Below the pieces are notes generated by a model. The model made no database searches and was not told where the DNA came from. It saw nothing but the letters and a program-made list of their open reading frames with translations. Of a stretch of 64,000 bases of DNA, positions 58,901-64,000 are shown piece by piece; the stretch's first letter is position 1; each line of letters starts with the position of its first letter. Both the position numbers and the translations under genes were made by a program. Where the stretch lies: assembly GCF_963675165.1 (NCBI RefSeq), contig NC_087389.1:4400830-4464829 (forward strand), read 5' to 3'. This DNA comes from Halichondria panicea. Taxonomy: Eukaryota; Porifera; Demospongiae; Suberitida; Halichondriidae.

Positions 58901-61900
58901 TAGCAATAATTATGTCTGGGGTGTATGTGCCGTCATTTGAGACATAGAAATAATCTCTCGAGTGGAGCAAATTGCAAGAGTAAGAATAATAGCCTCCTTC
59001 ACTGGCCTCTGAAGAAGAAGTGCGGCCTGGAATTGAAGCAAGAGTAAGAACAGCTAGGGCCACTTATCAGAGAGGAGCAGAATATAATGCCGCCGCCACA
59101 GTAGAACCACAACAACCTATCGCTTTCTCAATTCCAATGATACGTATGCATCAAACTAGTGCATTGAGACAACGTTATATTGGTGAGACGGTCAATGACA
59201 GATTAATTATTATCAAATGAACTACCACCCTCATACTTATAAGGTTCAAGCACAAGGAACAGCTTTGCCTTCTTACACTGAAGTAATACAAGAGAATAGA
59301 TCGCAGGAACTATTTTGGGTGTGGTTTAACTGGAAATAGAGAGCAGCATTATCCTCTAGACAGAACCGCATCAATTAGATTTGAGGTAGGGTCGTTTTTA
59401 GCAGTGGCTATTTTCTGAAATGTGGCCACCATGCTATTTTCGGCCAAGCTGCACGATCCCAAGGGTGGCCGGATTAACAAGAGTCTACTGTATCGAGATG
59501 GGAATGAGTTTAATAGCAAAATGGACTCGGATTACAGTGACTGTTTCGCGGTGGTCATAGTTGCGAGGCTTTGGCTAGAAGTGGTTGTACAAGCAAAACT
59601 TCAAAGCAAGAAGTTGGAGAACAGTCAGTGTCATTGGATAACGAGCACTTACGGACAACAACTTGAACTGAATGGCTACGTATATACATAATTTCATGAG
59701 CGTGCATGTATGTCATCATGCATTTAGCCAACAATTTTTTATAATTTGTGATTCACAATCACATTCTACTGCCTATATTGTACCATGTCATATGCCTTAA
59801 ATCAGTACATGTATACAGTGAAACCTCTAATCCCTTATATATAAAACAGCCATTTAACTGTGTTAGCAGGCCACTTCTCTTTATTGCTGGCAACCATGCA
59901 GGTCAATATTACACACACAATAATTATTAAGGGTGACCACAGGTTTCATTGTGTATAACACAACACGTACATACATATTTATAAGCAAGTGTATATCATA
60001 ATACAGTATATATAGTACAATCATGTGTAGCATCAGAATTATAAATAAATGCACATGCAAGTTGATAAGTTGTTTAATGCATGTACAAACACAAGGGAGA
60101 TCATTTCCTTTGTGAACGTTATACACTATACTTTTCACAAAAGAGCTAACAGTAGCAGCCAACTATCAAAGAATTTGTATGCTAATAAGTATTCTTGGCT
60201 CAGAGAAGACACTACACTTAGGTCACAGTATAGGACAGTATAGACACATCAGAAGCAGCTAACAATCTATTATAGCTACCTAAAGAGCAGTTAGAGTATA
60301 CTTCTGAGATTCAAAAGTCTATACATGTATATAGCTTATATGTACCAGTAGCTGCTCACTAATGGAGAGACCGGGTCTTACCATCCCCACAGAGTCACTA
60401 AACACAGTCATTATTGTGAGCACAGCCTCTGCTACTGGACTTATTGTGCTACTGGTACTCAACCTCTTTGTGTGTGGATGTATCGTGGCAATGTGCCTCA
60501 AACAAAGAAATGAACCAACGTACCAACGATGCACACCGACGTCAGTGCCTTCAGTGCCTTCGATTAGGGCTCCTGTTAGAGTACAGTTCCAAGAAGAAGC
60601 TAACTACTCTGAAATAGCTCCTCGTACTGAAGACATGTTCCAAATGAGGCTAATACAGAATCATCGTATTACAATGAGTCAACCACATTTGATGACAACG
60701 TCATTTGGACCTCACGGTCTACATAGTGAACATGTAGCTATGAGTCAACCGCACTTGTCTACAAGACAATGGATATCGCAGAGAACAACTTCTTTCGAGA
60801 ATATTTACTCATCAGTCGTGGATTCTCAAGAAGATCTAACCGAAGAACACATCCACCAGGTACATGCATGCATACACGTACAATGTCTGCTAATACAAGC
60901 TAGTAGTAAATCATTATGACACCCGGCTCATTAGATTAGGCACAAAATGCCATAGGCTAATGGTACAGAGTCCCCGTAGATTAAGTATACAGACAGATAG
61001 AGGATTCATAGATAATTCAGGCACACATGGATTAGTGAATCTCATCAGTTTGATAAGGTACAAACTATTGCACTCTCTTAAAGGTGTACATATAGTACAG
61101 TACATATAGTACAGTACATGTACATGATGGTCTAACCTCTCTAATTGCATGGGGAGGCAGTGAACATTTGCACTGATACAAAAGCAGTATAATTATGAAC
61201 ATCAACTCTCCTACGTCTTTTAAAAACAGTCGCTATGTATTAGAGTGAACTTCTTTATGTCCACACCTTTATGCCCTACATAATTATGCTCATATACAAA
61301 TTGTGCAAAGGTTAGGCCAGCCATTATTACACCAGCAAAATTTAAGTACCATGTATAAAATCGTTTCTCAGCATAAGTATACACAAATGCTCCGAGGCTC
61401 TGAAGTGTTGTGATGGTGTATGTACGGTAGCTATAAAGTACATTATTATAATATTGCTATACAGGTCCCTTTGTACCGTGAACTGGAGGGGGTGCCCATG
61501 AGAAGGGAGTACTCGAGTGAGAGACATCTGTCACTAGGGGAACGAGCATACACACTACAGAACTCGCTGTCACAGAGCGCAGAAATAACACTGATTTAGG
61601 AAACGCTTAATTATCACTGTTATCTATTTATTGTGTTTACGAATACTTATAGGGACTGTATTTTCTGAAAGTGCATGCCAACATTTAATGATATAATCTA
61701 AGAATAGCAACAACAATACCTGAAACTAAAAAACGTTCACAAGATTATTGTAAAACAAAATTGAAAGTGCATTATAATTATGCAAACAATCTCCAAATGT
61801 TTACTAAGCATGGGTATTTCGTTTACTACAACAAGTTCAAACACGGTTAAAATTTCGCAAGCAATAGCAAATGAAATATTCACAACAAATTACCCACTGC

Positions 61901-63809
61901 ATTCAAAAACTATTACACAGATGATTACTGAAGCTACAGTTATCCACACAATGTTAAGTCTTAGAGAACATCTCTTAACAACACGCACAGCTTATAACTA
62001 TAGTAAAACCATAACAGAAAACGTATGGGGATTTCATATTAAAGCACCTGACAATGCAATGGTACACATTGTACAGTTAGAAATGAGCCTCAACGTTAAT
62101 TATACAGTATTAATTACTAGCAAGTGAAAACCTTTGCGACTAAGCCAAATCAGCAGAAATGTTTACACTTTCGCGATCTGCGTTCTGGCAAGGATCATCA
62201 TATCATCGTAATATCTGTATTAAATAGGTTTTTGCGAAGCAATCAAAACTCGCAAAATTCGCGTATGTTTGATGCTCGATGCTCGCAAACATTCTAGTAA
62301 TAGTAATTACGGTGGTTGCACTCAAACTAATGTGGTTAGCCCTTTATTTACATAATTGCACAATGAATCGACAGTCCATAAATTATTATGCCCACTACAA
62401 AAACATTCTCTTTACAAAAATGTACATTTCAACCATTCTTTCTATTGACTGACTCACTGCATGTAGACTGTTCCTGAGGTTATCCATAACGTGGTTGAGG
62501 TTGCCAGCTATGACCTTTGCCCTCCTCTCAAGGTCACCCAGGACGTCGGGATCAATGAGGGACACACCCTCCGAGAGCTGGGACAGAGGTAACGTCCAAA
62601 TCAGTGAAATAAAAAAAAAATGACATGTAGTGGGCATAACAATTAAAATTAACGTATGGCCTGTGTATACAATAGCTACGTAGCAACTACGTTCTTATAA
62701 ATTTTTCAATGCTACATGTAGGACTAAAATTGAGATATTGGCCTCCTCTTCCTATGGTTGATACAGCTGGCACTTGATAAGTAATTAAAAGGTCACGTAC
62801 AAGTACAGTGTGTATTGTAAAAACAAATGAATGTGTGTGCAGCTAGAACGAATAGAGCTTACCCCAACTTCGTAGGAGTTCTCTTCAGCGTCTGTACAGT
62901 ACATGAACAAAGTCACATCAGAGCATTAGTTAATAATTATGTTATGTTAATTGCAATGTATAAACTTAGTAGTACTTGGACTGAAAGATCACGAGATATA
63001 CTCACTAGCTGTTCCGGATAAAGATCTTTCCCAAGATCTTTCTTTATCATAAACTGAATGTACGTATTAACGATTTAGATACCCACGCATGTAGCCACGC
63101 CCACCTTCACTGTCCTCTCCCTCCACCTCCGCCCCCTCCTCTCCGTCATACTTCTCCAGTACATCAACTGCCACCTCATCAGCCACCAGCTCACTGTGGG
63201 GGGTATTACATGTTTAATTGAAATACTCTAGGGGTACCCTCAGGCTAGAAATACACGCACAAAACCATTGTGGCATCAGAATAAAATGTATTCTGCTGCG
63301 CTATATATACTACAGACCTTAACATAGAGGTAATCTACACCATGATGATCGATGTAAGCTAGGTAGGGTTAGGGTTAGTCCATATAACCTACTTTCATTC
63401 ACATGTTCTAGACCCATACCCCTAACCTGAACCGAAACCCAGCTAGTGTACACCTTATACGAAATGCAAAAACTTTATACTCAATATTTACTGTAAGTAG
63501 CCTCTTGGACATCGATGTATAATTATTTGCACGAGCAAAAAGGAAGTACATTCACACACACCCACACCCACACCCACCCACGCACACACACAAGAACACA
63601 CCTCTTATTATTCTTGCTGGTGGGTCTGGCATAGAGCAAACCAGGGGATTCGAATTCCGTAACCCTGGCAATGTTGCCCTCCTTATTGATCATTAGATAA
63701 GGGGACATTCGTCCACTCTTCTCGCCCCCTGAGGCCACATCTGTTTCCTCAGTACCTGTTCGTCCCACCTCACCACCTGTGGCCAACTGCTCCTCATTAA
63801 CTGATGTGT
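39850..63809 (-). CDS. BORCS6: BORCS6 (lyspersin) homologue with a 21.5-kb intron, 5' end outside window
   Basis: Seven exons found: 63602-63809, 63105-63193, 62863-62891, 62458-62577, 40879-40962, 40059-40135, 39850-39904; all six joints agree in phase. The peptide has an N-terminal segment SGRMSPYLMINKEGN and VTEFESPGLLYARP, an acidic linker (EGAEVEGEDSEG), then a helical C-terminal domain: LIDPDVLGDLERRAKVIAG, NHVMDNLRNSLHA, SIELHRESVDNLHTVVD, AMYVFMSKFEELHKSLGPL, QQIASQIREVDIKL. That succession is the BORCS6 domain as I remember it; the protein is a subunit of BORC, which links lysosomes to Arl8 and kinesin for outward transport. Intron 40963-62457 houses the PY-motif gene cluster. The true start codon lies beyond 64000. 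Confidence 0.8.
40186..40701. repeat. Foldback element in BORCS6 intron
   Basis: The left arm TAGATTGAAGAGTTAGAGGG continues to AGGAAAC; the right arm GTTTCCTATCCCTCTAACTC is its inverse. Arms of about 40 bp bracket roughly 430 bp of unique DNA with no open frame. Both ends carry TATAATCA-like bases. Class unknown. Confidence 0.7.
41282..41530. mobile_element. hAT-like MITE, about 249 bp
   Basis: Starts CAGGAGCCCATAAAGAGAAG and ends with its inverse CTTCTCTTTATGGGCTCCT, with about 33-bp arms. The flanking octamer GGATCTAT is present on both sides (41274-41281 and 41531-41538), an 8-bp target duplication. It lies 3' of the first PY-motif gene, inside the BORCS6 intron. Confidence 0.88.
41820..42668 (-). 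CDS. Small single-pass protein with two PPxY motifs (PY family, A)
   Basis: Two exons, 42267-42668 and 41820-42116, phase 0 at CAG|GTGAGA and ACAG|AGAGCA; 232 residues. A short N-terminal ectodomain (NGNDFIYPYFNWS) without signal peptide precedes a membrane helix at about 21-43 that ends in Cys and Arg residues, so N-out/C-in is likely. The long cytoplasmic tail is Arg, Asn and Gln rich and carries APPSY at 162-166 and LPPAY at 204-208. PPxY is the ligand of WW domains in Nedd4-family ubiquitin ligases and YAP-type proteins. Paralogue of the gene at 43072-43848 in exon structure and motif placement. Role inferred: membrane adaptor or ligase substrate receptor. Confidence 0.8.
43072..43848 (-). 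CDS. Small single-pass protein with two PPxY motifs (PY family, B)
   Basis: Two exons, 43531-43848 and 43072-43302, joined in phase 0 at CAG|GTAAC and TATAG|AGAGTA; 182 residues. Extracellular MSGIISSFDINND, membrane helix at about 15-36 followed by CSRFRRSQR, and a tail with DPPPPYATAI (PPxY at 127-130) and VLPPAYDVAV (PPxY at 168-171). The intron falls between the linker and the PY-bearing C-terminus, as in gene A. The same DPPPxY...LPPAYD spacing suggests bivalent binding to tandem WW domains. The 5' flank at 43876-43950 has a dispersed copy at 45905-45980 without a following gene. Confidence 0.8.
44065..44587 (+). repeat. Direct duplication of a 5' flanking region
   Basis: About 255 bp starting GATTACAATTATCATTTACC at 44065 recur at 44328 with only a few differences (period 263). 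Copy 2 leads straight into the gene at 44600 and contains its TATA-like ATATAAG; copy 1 has the same box followed by no gene. Confidence 0.9.
44509..44515 (+). promoter_or_regulatory. TATA-like box of PY gene C
   Basis: ATATAAG, 85-90 bases before the ATG at 44600, at the same relative position as in four paralogues. Confidence 0.55.
44600..45178 (+). CDS. Single-pass protein with PPxY and LPxY motifs (PY family, C)
   Basis: Single exon, 192 residues from the ATG that aligns with the paralogues' start (an in-frame upstream ATG at 44486 lies in the duplicated flank). Short N-terminus MAIDSSV, membrane helix about 8-33 ending in CVGCCIAHLRRR, tail with PPPSYNEV (PPxY at 109-112) and ALPSYTEV (LPxY at 122-125), preceded by acidic/Ser sequence ETVNDRSLSNE. 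PTRRSRVIYQRGAEIT occurs twice (54-69 and 164-179): the second copy extends the C-terminus and looks like an internal duplication. Lies in the BORCS6 intron on the opposite strand to the host. Confidence 0.85.
   Translation: MAIDSSVLYLVSLIGGALLVALYIAMCVGCCIAHLRRRNESYSRRGDDHTPLLPTRRSRVIYQRGAEITAATGPQYTFTISNPLTNALKPESDAIGETVNDRSLSNEPPPSYNEVQEQGTALPSYTEVIQENRLQKSINAAGLSKVTVAQEQRQLQETATTLVPTRRSRVIYQRGAEITRIDKPQPPCRDVT
45179..46389. other. Intergenic within the PY cluster
   Basis: No gene. Segment 45470-45860 (CTGAAGTGATCC, CAGGAGCCAT, TATTCATGTCACAGCCGAGG, CACTTCAGTGCTCTAGTT) is repeated around 56540-56850, part of the duplicated units. 45905-45980 is a copy of the flank of gene B. Confidence 0.6.
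46390..46870 (+). repeat. Interspersed repeat, copy 2 (copy 1 at 720-1065)
   Basis: Diverged second copy with TGAGCTGTTTTGCAGCAGTG, GTGGGGCTGTTTTGCAG, CAATTTTGTG, AGATACTGGCGTCTAGAAG and GGATATAAACTAGTTATAAC. Followed by a CCCTCGGGGC-rich imperfect palindrome near 46795-46860. Confidence 0.65.
46871..47436. other. Upstream region of PY gene D
   Basis: Region 46964-47110 recurs at 50147-50310 (ATGGCATATT, CTCAACATGCACTCAAGG, CAGCTTGGGGAATTATTTGC); 47160-47360 recurs at 53525-53710 before gene E. Both are duplicated promoter-side DNA. Confidence 0.6.
47339..47346 (+). promoter_or_regulatory. TATA box of PY gene D
   Basis: TATAAAAG within GTGTGTATAAAAGTACACC, 91 bases before the ATG at 47437; identical in gene E. 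Confidence 0.7.
47437..48060 (+). CDS. Single-pass protein with PPxY and LPxY motifs (PY family, D)
   Basis: Single exon, 207 residues. The ATG starts the conserved MTVIPAISQAQNRPSNTG ectodomain (Ser/Thr-rich, one N-x-x). Membrane helix about 27-51 ends in Cys and RVMKDR, giving N-out topology. The tail has a low-complexity Asn/Asp run (86-102, from AAC/GAC repeats), an acidic segment NTDSDSIDETVNDRSLSN, PPPSYYEV (PPxY at 151-154) and ALPSYTEVIQENR (LPxY at 164-167). Closest to gene E. Nedd4-type WW binding is inferred from PPxY; the LPxY is the weaker variant used by some Nedd4 substrates. Confidence 0.87.
   Translation: MTVIPAISQAQNRPSNTGSDSSTSSTLLISGLGVGIPGLIGIAIFLGIVCRVMKDRINHPRTRTISTRVDPGVRRIRLIHYRQTEYNNNDDNDNNNNDDNDDVATAAATLAPQQLLAFSLPQTSQLRQPVNTDSDSIDETVNDRSLSNQPPPSYYEVQAQGKALPSYTEVIQENRLQESVETINAAGPSEVTVAQEQRQFQETAATS
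48061..48926. other. Duplicated 3' flank of gene D with an intracluster repeat
   Basis: Shares 48061-48620 with 54342-54860 (behind gene E), including CTACTATAGTATACATGTG-like bases and a segment GCCTTGCTTGTACAACCACC at 48452. That last segment, about 130 bp, also occurs near 51188, 54683 and, inverted, at about 59498-59615. A 65-codon open frame (48432) is not preserved in the copies, so I do not call it a gene. Confidence 0.65.
48927..49963 (+). mobile_element. BEL/Pao-type retrotransposon fragment (integrase C-terminal region)
   Basis: Plus-strand translation between about 48960 and 49730, with stops and shifts, reads FISDN-like LISDNTKTFKAA, then QWQFNLKKAPW, GGAFERMIKCAKRCLRKS, ALTPSHLYTGR, TLDTFWKRWKQEYSLELREF, VGEVVAVYADEGHPRG, LGRVEELIPS and VRVKVISKGG. 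These are the conserved boxes at the end of BEL/Pao integrases. Neither LTRs nor gag are present, so this is a dead 3' piece. A perfect 29-bp direct repeat flanks it (48927-48955 and 49935-49963), far longer than a normal 4-6 bp target duplication. Confidence 0.8.
49964..50474. other. Duplicated promoter-side DNA without a gene
   Basis: 50147-50310 is a copy of 46964-47110 upstream of gene D. No PY open frame follows, so a unit was lost or partially copied. Confidence 0.55.
50475..50666. mobile_element. Foldback MITE, about 190 bp
   Basis: Begins TACCGTATAGCTGGTAATTT and ends TTACCCGCTATACGGTA; the inner arms CGTTATTTTCGTGGG and ACGAAA also pair. TA at both borders suggests a TA-duplicating family. 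Fragments of the same family are near 7420 and 14290. Confidence 0.75.
50667..51506. other. Intergenic within the PY cluster
   Basis: No gene supported. 51188-51320 is a copy of the intracluster repeat (TCTTGCTTGTACAACCACC). Remaining DNA is AT-rich. Confidence 0.5.
51507..51960. repeat. Interspersed repeat R2, copy 2
   Basis: Diverged copy of 26060-26600 in the same orientation, ending with CTCGCTTGCGCATGCGCACC followed by GAGGCATAA. Includes a (CAGACA)n stretch near 51888-51910. Confidence 0.75.
51961..52428. other. Duplicated promoter-side DNA without a gene
   Basis: 52016-52160 resembles the flank of gene F (CACATAATAAACGTTT, GGAATTTGCTTCAAAGGAAC, ATTATTTGGGAGAAAA). No PY gene follows; the piggyBac derivative lies next. 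Confidence 0.55.
52429..53352. mobile_element. piggyBac-type deletion derivative, 924 bp
   Basis: Both ends are CCCTTTAACCGTC (right end inverted, GACGGTTAAAGGG), each directly flanked by TTAA (52425-52428 and 53353-53356): the hallmark of piggyBac elements. The only long open frame is the N-terminal fragment at 52886-53221 on the minus strand; the catalytic domain is missing. It is thus a non-autonomous derivative inserted between PY genes D and E. Confidence 0.93.
52886..53221 (-). pseudogene. piggyBac transposase N-terminal remnant
   Basis: About 84-111 codons; the likely start is the internal Met in MARLFTCADVLEQLEDSNGD. The piece has the acidic, Ser/Asp-rich N-terminus (SSGDDSAYEGER, ADELSGTEDMHDMDLD) seen before the catalytic domain in piggyBac transposases, and the DDD catalytic region is absent. 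A domesticated use cannot be excluded but position inside intact terminal repeats favours a deletion derivative. Confidence 0.65.
53353..53765. other. Upstream region of PY gene E
   Basis: Duplicate of 47160-47436 (CAGATCAGATTCCGTACTTA, CCAGGAATTGAAGCAGGGAT), with the TATA box at 53695. Confidence 0.6.
53695..53702 (+). promoter_or_regulatory. TATA box of PY gene E
   Basis: TATAAAAG in the same GTGTGTATAAAAGTACACC context as gene D, 64 bases before the ATG at 53766. Confidence 0.7.
53766..54341 (+). CDS. Single-pass protein with PPxY and LPxY motifs (PY family, E)
   Basis: Single exon, 191 residues. Almost identical to gene D in the ectodomain (MTVIPAISQAQNRPSNTG), membrane helix (about 27-51) and PY region (QPPPSYYEV, ALPSYTEAIQENR). 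It differs by a shorter Asn/Asp run and loss of a short Arg-rich segment. The 5' and 3' flanks are duplicated as well, so D and E arose by a recent segmental duplication of at least 1.5 kb. Predicted N-out, C-in. Confidence 0.87.
   Translation: MTVIPAISQAQNRPSNTGSDSSTSSTLLIGGLGVGIPGLIGIAIFLGIICRVMKDRINHPRTRATSTRRIQYRQTNNDDNYNDNDNDDAATATVATLAPQQRLAFSLPQLRQPVNTDSDSISETVNDRSLSNQPPPSYYEVQAQEKALPSYTEAIQENRLQESVETINAAGPSEVTVAKEQTQFQETAATS
54342..55349. other. Duplicated 3' flank of E and 5' flank of F
   Basis: Mirrors 48061-48900 (including the TTGCTTGTACAACCACC repeat and ATCACTCTAGAACTATAGAG), which continues upstream of the BEL/Pao fragment. No gene supported. Confidence 0.6.
55263..55270 (+). 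promoter_or_regulatory. TATA box of PY gene F
   Basis: TATATAAG followed by TACACT, 80 bases before the ATG at 55350. Confidence 0.65.
55350..55970 (+). CDS. Single-pass protein with PPxY and LPxY motifs (PY family, F)
   Basis: Single exon, 206 residues. MTVIPAISQAQNRPSNTG ectodomain, membrane helix about 23-46 ending CLGCMCRHLRHR (juxtamembrane cysteines could be palmitoylated), tail with TARATYQRGAEYNA, NTDSDSIGKTVNDRSLSN, EPPPSYYKV and ALPSYTEVIQENR. The C-terminal extension TRIDIPHPSEGAETSHEAQ resembles that of gene C (TRIDKPQPP). It joins features of D/E (ectodomain) and C (tail), suggesting recombination or gene conversion between members. Confidence 0.87.
   Translation: MTVIPAISQAQNRPSNTGPNFSPLIYGGLGGIPGLICIAICLGCMCRHLRHRNNHPRRFMFRVEPIAGVRTARATYQRGAEYNAAATIQPQQPIAFSIPMVPQTSALRQPVNTDSDSIGKTVNDRSLSNEPPPSYYKVQEQGTALPSYTEVIQENRSQESVETINTAGPSEITVDQELQETVTTRIDIPHPSEGAETSHEAQDNTV
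55971..57305. other. Intergenic within the PY cluster
   Basis: No gene. 56540-56850 repeats 45470-45860. Flank of gene G begins around 57050. Confidence 0.55.
57223..57230 (+). promoter_or_regulatory. TATA box of PY gene G
   Basis: TATATAAG within ATGTATATAAGTAAG, 76 bases before the ATG at 57306. Confidence 0.65.
57306..57884 (+). CDS. Single-pass protein with PPxY and LPxY motifs (PY family, G)
   Basis: Single exon, 192 residues. MTVIPPISQSQNRTSNID ectodomain with an N-x-T sequon, membrane helix about 22-46 (YYVAIVVGVVCITVCLICICC) followed by HLRKRNDR, tail with ATYHNQRGAEYN, STDSDSIDEIVNDKSLSN, QPPPSYYEV and DLPSYTETIQENR. The C-terminus (TIKGFTSYGVL) is unlike the others. The Cys cluster at the inner membrane face is a plausible palmitoylation site. 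Membrane adaptor role inferred from PPxY. Confidence 0.87.
   Translation: MTVIPPISQSQNRTSNIDPSGLSWLYYVAIVVGVVCITVCLICICCHLRKRNDRPQESTRSNVVPRFIETSGATYHNQRGAEYNVDTRPQQTFTFSIPMVRALRQPVSTDSDSIDEIVNDKSLSNQPPPSYYEVQAQGKDLPSYTETIQENRLQESVETINAAGPSEVTVAQEQMQLQKTATIKGFTSYGVL
58110..58320 (+). pseudogene. Broken PY-family copy H
   Basis: ATGACGG at 58110 is followed by a stop within 20 codons. The following DNA matches the membrane segment (TATAGCAATATGTCTGGGAA, TGCCGT) and the Arg-rich juxtamembrane part, then jumps to ACAAGGATTGACATGCC from the 3' end. The PY region is deleted. Confidence 0.8.
58321..58786. repeat. Direct duplication in the 5' flank of copy I
   Basis: A 102-bp segment beginning ACTGCAAAGGATTATTATTT at 58530 is repeated at 58632 with one or two changes; it includes GCTTAAGTACACTGAGTTAG. 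Similar in kind to the flank duplication before gene C. Confidence 0.85.
58787..59330 (+). pseudogene. Broken PY-family copy I
   Basis: Starts ATGACAGTGATACCAGCTAT like F but shifts frame at GGCCTCAATTTTCAACACTG, then has further indels and an insertion of about 58 bp at 58985-59040. Recognisable relics are CTAGGGCCACTTATCAGAG, CTTTCTCAATTCCAATG, CTACCACCCTCATACTTAT (PY region, with a deletion of the acidic segment) and CTTCTTACACTGAAGTAAT. It is cut by the pogo-like fragment near 59306. Confidence 0.85.
59306..59491. mobile_element. Pogo-like element fragment
   Basis: TTTTGGGTGTGGTTTAAC, CTAGACAGAACCGC, GAGGTAGGGTCGTTTTTA and the end GGATTAACAAGAGTCTACTG followed by TA match the family at 13765-14115. 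Its left end is missing and abuts PY copy I. Confidence 0.65.
59492..60361. other. Intergenic within the PY cluster
   Basis: 59498-59615 is an inverted copy of the intracluster repeat found near 48452, 51188 and 54683. No gene; no TATA box was found before gene J. Confidence 0.5.
60362..61599 (+). CDS. Single-pass protein, divergent member of the cluster (J)
   Basis: Two exons, 60362-60859 and 61465-61599, joined in phase 0 at CAG|GTACAT and ACAG|GTCCCT; 210 residues. Short N-terminus, membrane helix about 15-45 (IIVSTASATGLIVLLVLNLF, then VCGCIVAMCLK), cytoplasmic tail with two MSQPHL repeats (separated by about 20 residues), ENIYSSVVDSQED and PLYREL. It lacks PPxY but has two Tyr-based motifs (YSSV, YREL) that could be sorting or phosphorylation sites. 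Same size, topology and two-exon layout as A and B, so common origin is possible but not shown. Confidence 0.78.
61600..62457. other. 3' end of the giant BORCS6 intron
   Basis: Contains an open frame at 61780-62127 (+, 115 codons) that lacks a membrane helix, PY motif or known domain; I do not call it. Otherwise AT-rich intron. Confidence 0.5.
62458..63809 (-). other. BORCS6: BORCS6 5' exon block
   Basis: Exons 63602-63809 (phase 2 in, 2 out), 63105-63193, 62863-62891 (29-nt micro-exon encoding AEENSYEVG) and 62458-62577 (LSEGVSLIDPDVL to RNSLHA). Donors and acceptors are canonical, for example GCA|GTGAGT at the end of the last one, which opens the giant intron. Confidence 0.8.
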
Positions 63810-64000
63810 CTAATAAACAAAATTTGAATATTCGCAGGGATTATCTTCAGAGTGAACAACAACGCACACTATAATTTCGGACATAGTTAAGTATATGAAT
63901 ATGGGGATAATCCACGGGTATAATGGACATGGATGAGACACAATCAAGAGATTTACTATATAGCAAAGGTGAAATAAGTGCATGTATAATAATTATGGTT
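63810..64000. other. BORCS6 intron upstream of the first visible exon
   Basis: The acceptor TTATTAG|ACACATC at 63810 shows that at least one more 5' exon lies beyond the window. Nothing else is recognised. Confidence 0.6.

Noticed and set aside
61780-62127. 115-codon open frame
   Set aside because: No recognisable domain, signal peptide or helix; composition like the surrounding AT-rich intron. Could be a gene only with transcript support.

Overview
The window looks like nuclear DNA of an early-branching animal, most probably a sponge. It is AT-rich, has short GT/AG introns, carries conserved animal housekeeping genes (homologues of NPHP4, BORCS6 and MANBAL) and holds many kinds of non-autonomous DNA transposons. 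The sponge assignment is inference from overall style; the animal assignment rests on the genes.

Left part (1-20.8 kb): a tandem family of single-exon type II membrane proteins. Each has a short cytoplasmic N-terminus, one membrane helix, a coiled-coil stalk and a cysteine-rich ectodomain that opens with a fibrinogen-like YCDM segment. Three copies are intact (5990-7168 +, 10111-11667 +, 14530-15816 -). One has a single 2-bp lesion (2129-3312). The others are decayed, two of them split by transposons: a 313-bp hAT-like element at 4964-5276 and a 1,050-bp Mutator-like element at 19036-20085. Most of the tails carry an acidic-x-Y-x-x-[L/V] motif reminiscent of the hemITAM of vertebrate type II lectin receptors.

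Middle (20.9-39 kb): a MANBAL homologue (+) converges on a gene of about 31 exons on the minus strand, 21727-38824, which is the cilium transition-zone protein nephrocystin-4 (NPHP4). Two unrelated minus-strand genes sit inside its introns: an intronless POT/SLC15-like transporter (31049-32833) and a two-exon secreted protein with FOLN-like cysteine repeats (33964-34896).

Right part (39.8-64 kb): the minus-strand gene 39850-63809 (5' end outside the window) is a homologue of BORCS6, a subunit of the BORC lysosome-positioning complex. Its exons lie in two blocks separated by a 21.5-kb intron. That intron holds a second lineage-specific family: eight intact genes and two broken copies for small single-pass proteins. 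Seven of the intact members carry paired PPxY or PPxY/LPxY motifs expected to bind WW domains of Nedd4-type ubiquitin ligases. The cluster grew by segmental duplication and has also collected a piggyBac derivative, a BEL/Pao fragment and several MITEs.

The most interesting observations are the two multigene families (candidate receptors and candidate Nedd4 adaptors), the nesting of one family in a BORCS6 intron, and a 36-bp minisatellite in NPHP4 that carries one possible splice donor per unit. Exon limits come from reading GT/AG sites and matching phases; a few junctions remain uncertain and are marked.
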